DNA of 64,000 nt from Nonomuraea jabiensis (GTDB taxonomy: Bacteria > Actinomycetota > Actinomycetes > Streptosporangiales > Streptosporangiaceae). The stretch spans positions 11,746,501 to 11,810,500 of the forward strand of contig NZ_JACHMB010000001.1 of NCBI RefSeq assembly GCF_014204795.1. Direction: 5' to 3'. A program made the position numbers and the translations under genes. This document shows positions 1 through 8,093 of the stretch, piece by piece. The notes under the pieces are model-generated. The model was not told the DNA's origin. It ran no database searches and saw nothing but the letters and a program-made list of their open reading frames with translations. The stretch's first letter is position 1. Each line of letters begins with the position of its first letter.

Positions 1-131
1 GACGCGGCGCCGCCGGTGAGACGCCGCCCCGCAAGCCGGCACGCGGCTGAACGGCGCCGCCTCCCGGGGGCGTCCTGCGGGCGTGGGGGCCCTGCCTGGG
101 GCGGCTTGGCCCCGGCGGGTCGGTCGGTGGG

Positions 132-662
132 TCAGTCCCAGGCGTCGGCGAGCAGCTGGCGGGTGTCGCGGAGCAGTTGCGGCAGGACCTTGGTCTGGGC
201 CACGACCGGCATGAAGTTCGTGTCGCCACCCCACCTGGGCACCACGTGCTGGTGCAGGTGGGCGGCGATGCCGGCGCCGGCCACGTGGCCGAGGTTCATG
301 CCGACGTTGAACCCCTGCGCCCCGCTGGCCTTGCGCAGCGCGCGCAGCGACTTCTGCGTGAACTCCCCCAGCTCGACCAGCTCGGCAGGCACCAGCTCGT
401 CGTAGTCGGACACGTGCCGGTAGGGGACCACCATCAGGTGGCCGGAGTTGTACGGGTACAGGTTGAGCACGGCGTAGACCGTCTCGCCCCGGGCGACGAT
501 CAGGCCGTCCTCGTCGCTCATCTTGGGGATCGCGTCGAACGGGCACCCGTCATCGGGGCCGGTGCCCGTCGGTTTGTTCTCGCCCTTGATGTAGGCCATG
601 CGATGCGGGGTCCACAGACGCTGGAAGTTGTCGGGGGACCCTGCCCCTGCCTGATCGTGCAT
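132..662 (-). CDS. HIT-family nucleotide phosphorylase/hydrolase
   Basis: A 176-residue histidine-triad protein. The triad H135-x-H137-x-H139 follows a Gly-Ala-rich loop (GMNLGHVAGAG), the typical HIT phosphate-binding site. Actinobacterial relatives of this size are AP4A phosphorylase-like enzymes that cleave dinucleoside polyphosphates in the cytoplasm; that substrate is inferred from the family. The N-terminal RLWTPHRMAYI segment is typical of the actinobacterial branch. The start is uncertain: the ATG at 662 is chosen, but an in-frame ATG four codons upstream (674) is equally possible. The gene is divergent from the Asp23 gene, leaving only about 75 bp for both promoters. Confidence 0.9.
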   Translation of the reverse strand: MHDQAGAGSPDNFQRLWTPHRMAYIKGENKPTGTGPDDGCPFDAIPKMSDEDGLIVARGETVYAVLNLYPYNSGHLMVVPYRHVSDYDELVPAELVELGEFTQKSLRALRKASGAQGFNVGMNLGHVAGAGIAAHLHQHVVPRWGGDTNFMPVVAQTKVLPQLLRDTRQLLADAWD

Positions 663-738
663 ACCTAGCAGCATAGGACCACGGACAAACGGCCCGCTCG
701 TCCGGCACAATGCCAAGCATCGCCTACAGGAGGCCGCG

Positions 739-1329
739 ATGAGTGACGCTTTAGCCGAGCACGACTTAGCCGAGCACGACTCCCTGCCGACCGTCCACTC
801 CACCCCTTCCGCCGACACCTCCGACCCGGCCACGGGCCCCGCTCCCGACCCGGTCGAAGACGTGAGCTCAGCGCCCACCGGCCTGCCGCCCTCGGAGGCG
901 CCTTCCTTCGGCGCCGTCGTCAAGGGCCGGATCAAGGTCGCCGACGAGGTGGTCGAGAAGGTCGCCGCCCTGGCGGCCCTCGAGGTGACCGGGGTCGCCG
1001 ACCTGGGCGGCGATCTGGCGCGGGCCTTCGAGTCCGTACGCGACCGCATCGGCATCGGCTCCCGGCGCGCCAACCAGGGGGTCAGCGCGCAGATCCAGGA
1101 CCGTACGGTGGCCGTGAGCGTGACCATCGTGGTGGAGTACGGGCACGTGGTGATGGAGGTCGCCTCCGAGGTCAAGACGAACGTGGCCAGGAACGTCAGC
1201 CACATGCTCGGGATGCGGGTCGCGGAGGTCAACGTGACGGTCGACGACGTCCGCCTGCCAGGCGAGCCCCGCCGTCCCCACCACGACACCTCCGACGACG
1301 ACGGCGACGGCCTCGGGGCCCGGGTTTGA
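739..1329 (+). CDS. Asp23/Gls24 family envelope stress response protein
   Basis: 196 residues. Residues 1-55 are acidic, proline-rich and probably disordered. An Asp23/Gls24 domain follows (about 60-175), with the family pattern GRIKVADEVVEKVAALAA, GVADLGG and a closing VNVTVDDV. Family members are small surface-stress or alkaline-shock proteins that associate with the membrane through partners; no enzymatic activity is known. The ATG is supported by a perfect AGGAGG at 728-733. The N-terminus contains an in-frame duplication (ALAEHDLAEHD). Confidence 0.9.
   Translation: MSDALAEHDLAEHDSLPTVHSTPSADTSDPATGPAPDPVEDVSSAPTGLPPSEAPSFGAVVKGRIKVADEVVEKVAALAALEVTGVADLGGDLARAFESVRDRIGIGSRRANQGVSAQIQDRTVAVSVTIVVEYGHVVMEVASEVKTNVARNVSHMLGMRVAEVNVTVDDVRLPGEPRRPHHDTSDDDGDGLGARV
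751..780 (+). repeat. 15-bp in-frame tandem duplication in the Asp23 gene
   Basis: Two identical copies of ttagccgagcacgac lie back to back near the 5' end of the Asp23 gene. They add five residues (LAEHD) twice without shifting the frame, consistent with a recent slippage duplication in the disordered N-terminus. Confidence 0.95.
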
Positions 1330-1531
1330 CGTAGCGCAGGGCTCGTGGAGGCGTAGAACTCCACAGGCCGGCAGCGAACGCACGCCCGCCACGGGGCCGG
1401 CTCATGGACGGGAGCGCGGCGTGCGGGGATCGGCCCGTTCCTCCAGGCGGCCGCCACCTGGCGGGCTGATGGTCATGACGGTGCTGAGGGTGTCCAGGTG
1501 GAGGCGGTGTCGTCGGACGCCCGGTCCGCCC

Positions 1532-3346
1532 CTACAGCTCCAGCCGGACGCCGTAGTCGGTCAGCCAGACGTTCAGGTCCAGGGCCAGCTCCAGGCCGTA
1601 CCGGGTCATCGTGGTGGTCACCTTCTCGGGCGGGGCCGTGACGGCCTCACGGACGACGTCCGGGTCGAGCAGCGGCAGCACCGGGGCCTCCTTGTCGCTG
1701 GCGACCTCCCGCAGCGCCGCGCGGAGCGCCTGCTCGTAGCCCACGTCCTGGGTCACCGGGTACGGGGCCTTGACGCGGCGCAGGATCGGCTCGGGCAGCA
1801 GGTCGGCCCCGGCCGCACGCAGCAAGCTCTTCTCCCTGCCGTCGAACGTCTTCATGGACCAGGGGGTGTTGAAGACGTACTCGACCAGGCGGTGGTCGCA
1901 GAACGGCACCCGCACCTCCAGCCCGACGGCCATGCTCATCCGGTCCTTGCGGTCGAGCAGGAAGGGCAGGAAGCGGGTGAGGTGCAGGTAGCAGATCTCG
2001 CGCATGCGCCGCTCGCGCTCGTCCTGCCCGTCCAGGTGGGGCACCTCGCCCAGCGCCGTACGGTAGCCGTCGGCCGTGTAGGCGTCCATGTCGAGCCGCC
2101 GTCTCAGCGACTTGTCCAGGATGTCGGTCGGCTGCTGCTCGCGCATCACCATGGCCAGCCACGGGAAGGTGTCGGCCTGGACCGCCTGTGGCAGGTGGAA
2201 CCAGGCGTACCCGCCGAACACCTCGTCGGCGGACTCACCCGACAGCGCCACCGTGGAGTGCTCGCGGATCGCGCGGAACAGCATGTAGAGCGATGAGTTC
2301 ATGTCGCCGACGAAGTGGGGCACGTCCCAGGCACGCACGACGGCGGCGCGCAGCCCCGGATCGGCCAGCTCGTCCGGCCCGAGGACGATGTCGGTGTGGT
2401 CGGAGCCGACGTACGCGGCCAGCATCCGCACGAACGGCGCGTCCGGGTCGCCGCGCAGCTCGTCGGCCTGGAAGTTCTCCGCGTAACCCGCGTAGTCCAC
2501 GGCGAACGAGCGGATCCGCCCGTGCTTGCTGGCCAGCGCGGTGACGATGCTGGAGTCGAGGCCGCCGGACAGCAGGCTGCAGAGCGGGACATCGGAGACG
2601 AGCTGCCTGCTGACGATGTCTTCGAGCAGCTCGCGCACCGTGCGTACGGTGGTGTCGAGGTCGTCGGTGTGCTCGCGGGCGTCCAGCGCCCAGTAGCGGC
2701 GCAGCAGGGTGCCCTGTCTGCTGACGCGCAGCAGGTGGCCCGGAGGCAGCTCGTACATGCCCTTGTAGACCGGCCGTTGCCGGAGGCTCGCCAGGCTGAG
2801 GAGCTGGCGCAGGCCCTCGAGGTCCACCACGGGCGGGGCCAGCGGATTGGCCAGGATCGCCTTGGGCTCGGAGCCGAACAGCACGCCGTTGGGGAGGGGG
2901 TAGTAGTAGAGGGGCTTGATGCCCATGCGGTCGCGGATCAGGAGGAGTTCCTGGGTGCGCTCGTCCCAGAGAGCGAAGGCGTACATGCCGTTGAGCCGGT
3001 CGGCGACGGCCTCACCCCACTCCAGGTAGCCGCGCAGCACGACCTCGGTGTCGCTCCTGGTACGGAAACGGTGGCCCTTGGCGGCCAGCTCGGCGCGCAG
3101 CTCACCGAAGTTGTAGACCTCGCCGCTGTAGGTGATGACGGCCGACCCCTCGGCCGTCATGGGCATGTGGCCGCCTTCGATGTCGATGACGGCGAGCCTG
3201 CGGTTGCCGAGCGCGGCGTGCCGGCCGAGGTGGAGGCCCTGATCGTCGGGGCCCCGGCAGCTCATGGTCTCGGTCATGGCGACGGCGGTGGCGCGCTCGC
3301 CGGTCAGGTCACGGTCGAAGTCCACCCATCCGGCAATGCCGCACAT
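1532..3346 (-). CDS. asnB: asparagine synthase (glutamine-hydrolysing)
   Basis: 604 residues, full length for AsnB. The class II glutamine amidotransferase domain starts directly with the nucleophile Cys2 (MCGIAG) and has the RLAVID (50-55), GEVYN (75-79) and SDTE (98-101) glutamine-binding signatures. The C-terminal synthetase domain has the ATP pyrophosphatase P-loop SGGLDSS (260-266). It transfers ammonia from glutamine to an acyl-adenylated aspartate to make asparagine. The gene stands alone, divergent from the PIG-L gene across about 260 bp. AsnB paralogues in actinomycetes sometimes amidate other carboxylates in natural-product or cell-wall pathways, but nothing nearby points that way. 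Confidence 0.93.
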   Translation of the reverse strand: MCGIAGWVDFDRDLTGERATAVAMTETMSCRGPDDQGLHLGRHAALGNRRLAVIDIEGGHMPMTAEGSAVITYSGEVYNFGELRAELAAKGHRFRTRSDTEVVLRGYLEWGEAVADRLNGMYAFALWDERTQELLLIRDRMGIKPLYYYPLPNGVLFGSEPKAILANPLAPPVVDLEGLRQLLSLASLRQRPVYKGMYELPPGHLLRVSRQGTLLRRYWALDAREHTDDLDTTVRTVRELLEDIVSRQLVSDVPLCSLLSGGLDSSIVTALASKHGRIRSFAVDYAGYAENFQADELRGDPDAPFVRMLAAYVGSDHTDIVLGPDELADPGLRAAVVRAWDVPHFVGDMNSSLYMLFRAIREHSTVALSGESADEVFGGYAWFHLPQAVQADTFPWLAMVMREQQPTDILDKSLRRRLDMDAYTADGYRTALGEVPHLDGQDERERRMREICYLHLTRFLPFLLDRKDRMSMAVGLEVRVPFCDHRLVEYVFNTPWSMKTFDGREKSLLRAAGADLLPEPILRRVKAPYPVTQDVGYEQALRAALREVASDKEAPVLPLLDPDVVREAVTAPPEKVTTTMTRYGLELALDLNVWLTDYGVRLEL

Positions 3347-3609
3347 GCGCGGGTCCTCTCAGACGATGTCCTGGTGTTCCCTGGCGTCGTTCTGACAGCT
3401 TGCCTAACGCTCTCGCAACATAACCGCGCAGAGCTGATCGGTCCATAGGCGTCTTTCCCCAGCGCGCTCTCGGCTTTGCCGACTGGGCGGCTCGGCCGGG
3501 CGGCGCGTCCGGGCAACGATCCGCGAGCGATCGGATGCCCGCCCTGGGCCGTTTCGAGCGGGACGGTGCGCGGAGCCCCCAGCCACGTAGGGCGCTTAGG
3601 GTGTGGGCC

Positions 3610-4332
3610 ATGACCGATCAGCTTGAGCCCATGCCCGACGACTGGCAGCGCGCCCTCGCCATCGTGGCCCACCCCGACGACCTCGAGTACGGCTGTGCCG
3701 CCGCCATCGCCACCTGGACCGACCAGGGCCGCGAGGTCGCGTACCTGATCGTCTCCAGGGGCGAGGCGGGCATCGACACGCTTGCCCCGGCCGAGGCGGG
3801 GGCGGTGCGGGAGCGGGAGGAGCGGGCCAGCGCGGCCGTCGTGGGGGTGACGAGCGTGGAGTTCCTCGACCACGCCGACGGGGTGATCGAGTACGGCACC
3901 GCGCTCAGGAAGGACATCGCCGCCGCCATCCGCAGGCACCGCCCCGAGCTGGTGATCACGCTGAACCCGGACGACACCTGGGGCGGAACGTACTGGAACA
4001 CTCCCGACCACCGGGCCGTGGGCCGCGCCGTCCTGGACGCCGCCGGGGACGCGGGAAATAGGTGGATATTTCCGGATACGGAGGCAGAGCCCTGGAACGG
4101 CGTCCGCTGGGTCGCCGTCGCGGGCAGCGACTCCCCCACCCACGCCGTGGACGTCACCGACGGCCTGGAGCGCGGCGTGCGCTCGCTCGTCGAGCACCGC
4201 GCCTACATCGAGGCGCTCACCGACCAGGACCCCGAGTCGTACGCCCGCGACCTCATCGAAGGCTTCGCCCACCAGGTGGCCGAGCGCTTCGGCGGCCGCC
4301 CCGCCGTCACCTTCCGCCTGTTCCGCCGTTGA
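3610..4332 (+). CDS. PIG-L family deacetylase
   Basis: 240 residues. The zinc-binding AHPDD motif is at residues 20-24, and a further histidine lies in NTPDHRAVGRAV. This is the LmbE/PIG-L fold, which removes N-acetyl groups from GlcNAc-type substrates; actinobacterial members include the mycothiol enzymes MshB and Mca. This copy is shorter and less similar to those, so the substrate is unknown. ATG 3610 is chosen because it precedes the conserved fold by about 15 residues; an in-frame start 25 codons upstream would add unconserved sequence. It converges on thrS across a strong hairpin. Confidence 0.88.
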   Translation: MTDQLEPMPDDWQRALAIVAHPDDLEYGCAAAIATWTDQGREVAYLIVSRGEAGIDTLAPAEAGAVREREERASAAVVGVTSVEFLDHADGVIEYGTALRKDIAAAIRRHRPELVITLNPDDTWGGTYWNTPDHRAVGRAVLDAAGDAGNRWIFPDTEAEPWNGVRWVAVAGSDSPTHAVDVTDGLERGVRSLVEHRAYIEALTDQDPESYARDLIEGFAHQVAERFGGRPAVTFRLFRR

Positions 4333-4383
4333 TCCCCAGGCCGGAAGCCGGACGACTGATCCCCGGGCCGGAAGCCGGACGAC
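4331..4383. repeat. 26-bp tandem direct repeat after the PIG-L gene
   Basis: Two 26-bp copies beginning gatccccaggccggaagc (4331-4356 and 4358-4383) differ at one base and are separated by one base. The first copy overlaps the PIG-L stop codon. They sit immediately before the shared terminator. Confidence 0.9.
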
Positions 4384-4386
4384 GAA

Positions 4387-4416
4387 GAACGGCGGAGCCG
4401 TAGAGCTCCGCCGTTC
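4387..4416. terminator. bidirectional terminator between the PIG-L gene and thrS
   Basis: A perfect 12-bp stem (gaacggcggagc / gctccgccgttc) with a 6-nt loop lies between two convergent genes. No long U-tract follows on either strand, as is usual for actinomycete hairpin terminators. It probably ends transcription from both sides. Confidence 0.8.
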
Positions 4417-4427
4417 TCGTCATCGCA

Positions 4428-6392
4428 TCAGACCTGGACGCGCCGCTCCACGGCGTTGACGATCTCCGCCACGGCCTCCTCGATCGGGACGCCGTTCTTC
4501 TGCTCGCCGTTGCGGTAGCGGAACGACACCGCGCCGTTGGCGATGTCGTCGTCACCGGCCAGCAGCATGAAGGGCACCTTGGCCTTCTGCGCGTTGCGGA
4601 TCTTCTTCTGCATCCGGTCGTCGGAGGCGTCGACCTCGATCCGGATGCCGCGCTCGCGCAGCTTCTTGGCGACGTCCTGCAGGTAGGGCACGTGCGCGTC
4701 GGCGATCGGGATGCCCGTCACCTGCACCGGCGAGAGCCAGGGCGGGAAGGCGCCCGCGTAGTGCTCGGTGAGCACGCCGAGGAAGCGCTCGACGGAGCCG
4801 AACAGCGCCCGGTGGATCATGACCGGCGTCTGCCGGCTGCCGTCGGCCGCCTGGTATTCGAGGCCGAAGCGCTTGGGCTGGTTGAGGTCGAGCTGGATGG
4901 TGGACAGCTGCCAGGTGCGCCCGATCGCGTCCTTGGCCTGCACGGAGATCTTCGGGCCGTAGAAGGCCGCGCCGCCCGGGTCGTCGGCCAGCTCCAGCCC
5001 CGACTCGGTGGCCACCTGCCGCAGCGCCTCGGTCGCCTCGTCCCACTCGGCGAGCTCGCCGATGAACTTGTCGGACTCGTCGCGGGTCGACAGCTCCAGG
5101 TAGAAGTCGGACAGGCCGAAGTCGCGCAGCACGCTGAGCACGAACCTCAGCAGCGACTTGATCTCATCGGCCATCTGCTCCCGGGTGGTGTAGATGTGCG
5201 CGTCGTCCTGCGTCATGCCGCGCACCCGGGTCAGGCCGTGGACCACGCCCGACTTCTCGTAGCGGTAGACCGAGCCGAACTCGCACAGCCGCAGCGGCAG
5301 CTCGCGGTAGGACCGCCCGCGCGCCCTGAAGATCAGGTTGTGCATCGGGCAGTTCATCGGCTTGACCCGGTATTCGATGCCCTCCAGCTCGAACGCCGGG
5401 AACATGTCGTCGGCATACCACGGCAGGTGCCCCGAGGTCTCGAACAGCGACGACTTGGTGATGTGCGGCGTGTTGACGAACTCGTAGCCCGCCTCCGCCT
5501 GCCGCCGGCGCATGTAGTCTTCCATCTCCTTGCGGATGATCCCGCCCTTGGGATGGAAGATCGGCAGGCCGCTGCCCAGCTCCGGCGGGAAGCTGAACAG
5601 GTCGAGCTCGACCCCCAGCTTGCGGTGGTCGCGCTTCTCGGCCTCCTCCAGCAGCTTGAGGTAGTCGTCCTGCTTCTCGCGGGACTCCCAGGCGGTGCCG
5701 TAGATGCGCTGGAGCTGCGGGTTCTTCTCGCTGCCGCGCCAGTAGGCGCCGCCCGAGCGCATGAGCTTGAACGCCGGGATCGACCGGGTGGACGGCACGT
5801 GCGGGCCGCGGCACAGGTCCTTCCACTGCAGCTCGCCGGTCTTGGGGTCGAGGTTGTCGTAGATGGTGAGCTGCCCGGCCCCGACCTCCACGGACTCCTC
5901 GTCGGCGGCGCCGCCCTTGAGCCCGATCAACTCCAGCTTGTACGGCTCCGCCGCCAGCTCCTCGCGCGCCTCGTCGTCGGAGACGGGCCGGCGGGAGAAC
6001 AGCTGCCCCTGCTTGACGATCTCCCGCATGCGCTTCTCGATGCGCTTGAGATCGTCGGGGTGGAACGCCTGGGCGACGTCGAAGTCGTAGTAGAACCCGT
6101 TGTCCACGGGCGGCCCGATGCCCAGCTTGGCCTCGGGGAACAGCTCCTGCACCGCCTGCGCCATGACGTGGGCGGTGGAGTGGCGGACGATGGCCCGGCC
6201 GTCCTCGCTGGAGATCTCGACCGGCTCGACCGCGTCACCCTCGGACAGCGGGTGCGCCAGGTCACGGAGCTCGCCGTTGACCCGGGCCGCGATGACCGAG
6301 CGGCCGTCGGCCTCGAGGGCCTGCCCGGCCGTCGTGCCGGCCGCGACCACACGCTCGGCTCCGGCGAGGGTGATGCGTAGCTCGGCTGACAC
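4428..6392 (-). CDS. thrS: threonyl-tRNA synthetase
   Basis: 654 residues, normal for ThrS. Order: TGS domain (about 1-62), editing/SAD domain with HSTAH (71-75) and C194-x3-H198, then the class II catalytic core with zinc ligands in MNCPMH (C348) and DDAHI (H399), and a C-terminal anticodon-binding domain. It charges tRNA-Thr and its editing domain hydrolyses Ser-tRNA-Thr. The start is a GTG at 6392 preceded by AAGGGAG, six bases away, which rules out the much longer in-frame extension. No T-box leader was recognised upstream. Confidence 0.97.
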   Translation of the reverse strand: MSAELRITLAGAERVVAAGTTAGQALEADGRSVIAARVNGELRDLAHPLSEGDAVEPVEISSEDGRAIVRHSTAHVMAQAVQELFPEAKLGIGPPVDNGFYYDFDVAQAFHPDDLKRIEKRMREIVKQGQLFSRRPVSDDEAREELAAEPYKLELIGLKGGAADEESVEVGAGQLTIYDNLDPKTGELQWKDLCRGPHVPSTRSIPAFKLMRSGGAYWRGSEKNPQLQRIYGTAWESREKQDDYLKLLEEAEKRDHRKLGVELDLFSFPPELGSGLPIFHPKGGIIRKEMEDYMRRRQAEAGYEFVNTPHITKSSLFETSGHLPWYADDMFPAFELEGIEYRVKPMNCPMHNLIFRARGRSYRELPLRLCEFGSVYRYEKSGVVHGLTRVRGMTQDDAHIYTTREQMADEIKSLLRFVLSVLRDFGLSDFYLELSTRDESDKFIGELAEWDEATEALRQVATESGLELADDPGGAAFYGPKISVQAKDAIGRTWQLSTIQLDLNQPKRFGLEYQAADGSRQTPVMIHRALFGSVERFLGVLTEHYAGAFPPWLSPVQVTGIPIADAHVPYLQDVAKKLRERGIRIEVDASDDRMQKKIRNAQKAKVPFMLLAGDDDIANGAVSFRYRNGEQKNGVPIEEAVAEIVNAVERRVQV

Positions 6393-6457
6393 GGTGACTC
6401 CCTTGGATCGCGCCCCGGCGCTCGACACCGGAGCTGCTTCGATGGTGAACACCGATG

Positions 6458-7054
6458 CTATCGCGGTCGAAACCCCAGGTTTGTCAGCTCCTGCCGGGTC
6501 CCGTGGAACACGTTGCTGTCGAGCGGGCTGTGGACGTACTGATGGACGGCCCAGTCCCGCCAGGGCGGCGGCACCACGGGCTCGCCGCGCGGCTTGTCGG
6601 GGGCGGCGATCCATAACGGGTACTCGCCCAGGCCGGCGCAGTGTCCGCCCCGCGCGAACGCCTGGAAGGTGTGGACGAACGGCCGTACTCCGCCGTACCG
6701 CTCGACGTGGTGGCACCAGCGGCGCGCGTGGCGGGCGACCTGTTCGGGGCGCAGGCCGTCATCGGTCTCCAGGTCGAGGGCCACCAGGTCGCCGGCGCGT
6801 AACCCGCCCGCCGCGTCGATCGCGGCCAGGAAGTGGCGCGCCTGCCCGATCGGGTCGCCCCCGGGCCTGGCGCAGTGGTACGCGCCGCGGACGATCCGGC
6901 TCTCGCGCATGCCGGTCCAGTTGCGTTCGAACAGCTTGTCGGTGACGTCGCCGCCCTCGGTGGCCCTGGCGAACGCGAAGATCACCCCTGCCTCCGCATG
7001 GCCGGGCCAGTCGACGGGCCCCTGCCAGTCGGACACATCAACGCCGTGCAGCAA
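6458..7054 (-). CDS. GH25-like muramidase domain protein, no signal peptide
   Basis: 198 residues beginning almost at the catalytic fold: LHGVDVSDWQG (D6) and VALDLETDDG (D94, E96) match the acidic residues of glycoside hydrolase family 25 lysozymes, which cleave the MurNAc-GlcNAc bond. The only well-placed start is a TTG at 7054 with GGGGTGA about 7 nt upstream; reading further upstream in frame would enter the neighbouring gene. No signal peptide or membrane segment is visible, so it may be cytoplasmic, released by lysis, or secreted by an unrecognised route. It lies 41 bp downstream of the F420-type gene and may share its transcript. Family call is firm; activity on cell wall is inferred. 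Confidence 0.78.
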   Translation of the reverse strand: MLHGVDVSDWQGPVDWPGHAEAGVIFAFARATEGGDVTDKLFERNWTGMRESRIVRGAYHCARPGGDPIGQARHFLAAIDAAGGLRAGDLVALDLETDDGLRPEQVARHARRWCHHVERYGGVRPFVHTFQAFARGGHCAGLGEYPLWIAAPDKPRGEPVVPPPWRDWAVHQYVHSPLDSNVFHGTRQELTNLGFRPR

Positions 7055-7095
7055 GCGATCTTCACCCCGCCGGAGAAATATGGAGATGTCTTGGG

Positions 7096-7995
7096 TCAGC
7101 CCTTCGCCGCGCCGATCAGCAGCGCCCGCGTGCGTTCCCTGCTCGCGAACACCGAGCCCACGAAGTCGGTCACGCCGGCTTCCCGCAGTACGTCGAGCTT
7201 GGCCAGCACCGCGTCCTCGTCGCCCACGATGGCGACGTCTCCCGGGGTGGCCGCGCCTTCCCTGTCGAGCATCGCACGATATGAGGGGAGCTGTCCGTAG
7301 ACAGCGAAGATCTCGTTCGCGCGGGCGACGGCGCCGGCGGGGTCGTCGGTGACGCAGATCGGCAGCGCGCAGACGATCCTCGGCGCCTCGCGGCCCGCCT
7401 CGGCGGCGGCCGCGGTGATGGTGGGCGCCACGTGCTGGGCGACCGTCTTGGGGCCCGTCATCCACAGGACGGTGCCGTCGGCCACGGTGCCGGCCAGCTT
7501 GAGCATGCGCGGGCCGAGCGCGGCCATGAGCACCGGGAAGCCGCCGCCGGGCGTGGTGAGCCGGAGGTCGGCCTTGAGCGTCTCACCCTCGTACTTGACG
7601 TGCTCGCCCCGGCTGAGCGGGAGCAGGATGTCCAGGTATTCGGTCATGTGCCGGTACGGGCGCTCGAAGCTGTAGCCGTACATGCCCTCGATGACCATCT
7701 GGTGCGACAGGCCGATGCCGAGCGCCAGGCGCCCGCCGAGAGCGGCGTTGGCGGTCATGGCCTGCTGGGCCAGCACGGCCGGGTGGCGCGGGTAGGTCGG
7801 GACGACGGCGGTGCCGAGCTCGATGCCGGGCACCTGGCCCCCGGCGGCGGCCAGGGCGGTGAGGGCGTCGAGGCCGAAGATGTTGGAGAGCCAGGCCGAG
7901 GTGAAGCCGTCCTGCGCCGCCTGGGCGATCTGGGTGCGCAACCCTCCGATCGGGTCGTCTCCCTTGGGCTCTGTCAGGTAGTAGCCGAATCGCAT
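7096..7995 (-). CDS. LLM-class F420-dependent oxidoreductase
   Basis: 299 residues with the luciferase-like TIM-barrel pattern: an N-terminal FGYYLTEP strand, GIELGTAVVPTYPRHPAVLAQ, and a central ALGGRLALGIGLSH loop. Actinobacterial members of this subfamily typically use reduced F420 rather than FMN; the substrate is unknown. ATG 7995 matches where the family begins, and an AACGGAG sequence lies about 10 nt upstream. A palindrome (8001-8015) overlaps the ribosome-binding region and may be an operator. Confidence 0.85.
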   Translation of the reverse strand: MRFGYYLTEPKGDDPIGGLRTQIAQAAQDGFTSAWLSNIFGLDALTALAAAGGQVPGIELGTAVVPTYPRHPAVLAQQAMTANAALGGRLALGIGLSHQMVIEGMYGYSFERPYRHMTEYLDILLPLSRGEHVKYEGETLKADLRLTTPGGGFPVLMAALGPRMLKLAGTVADGTVLWMTGPKTVAQHVAPTITAAAAEAGREAPRIVCALPICVTDDPAGAVARANEIFAVYGQLPSYRAMLDREGAATPGDVAIVGDEDAVLAKLDVLREAGVTDFVGSVFASRERTRALLIGAAKG

Positions 7996-8000
7996 AGGAA

Positions 8001-8015
8001 CAGAACTCCGTTCTG
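8001..8015. promoter_or_regulatory. possible operator, CAGAAC-N3-GTTCTG
   Basis: A perfect 6+3+6 dyad directly upstream of the F420-type gene start. Its core GAAC-N3-GTTC is shared with the GGAAC-N3-GTTCC sites near 34.6 and 35.8 kb, which flank another F420-type gene. A dimeric TetR-type repressor is a plausible binder, but this is inference. Confidence 0.45.
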
Positions 8016-8093
8016 GTAATCGACGGAACTGTACCTTCCCACACCCGGCCGGGCCCATCCGCCGGCCGGAGGCGGATTTGTAAAGTGGCCTAC

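Noticed and set aside
4692..6380. 562-codon open frame opposite thrS
   Set aside because: It is a shadow of thrS in high-GC DNA; its protein is Leu/Gly/Val/His-rich without domains, while thrS has every expected motif.
6392..6480. T-box or other riboswitch leader before thrS
   Set aside because: The gap to the GH25 gene is only about 65 bp and shows no T-box sequence or specifier structure.
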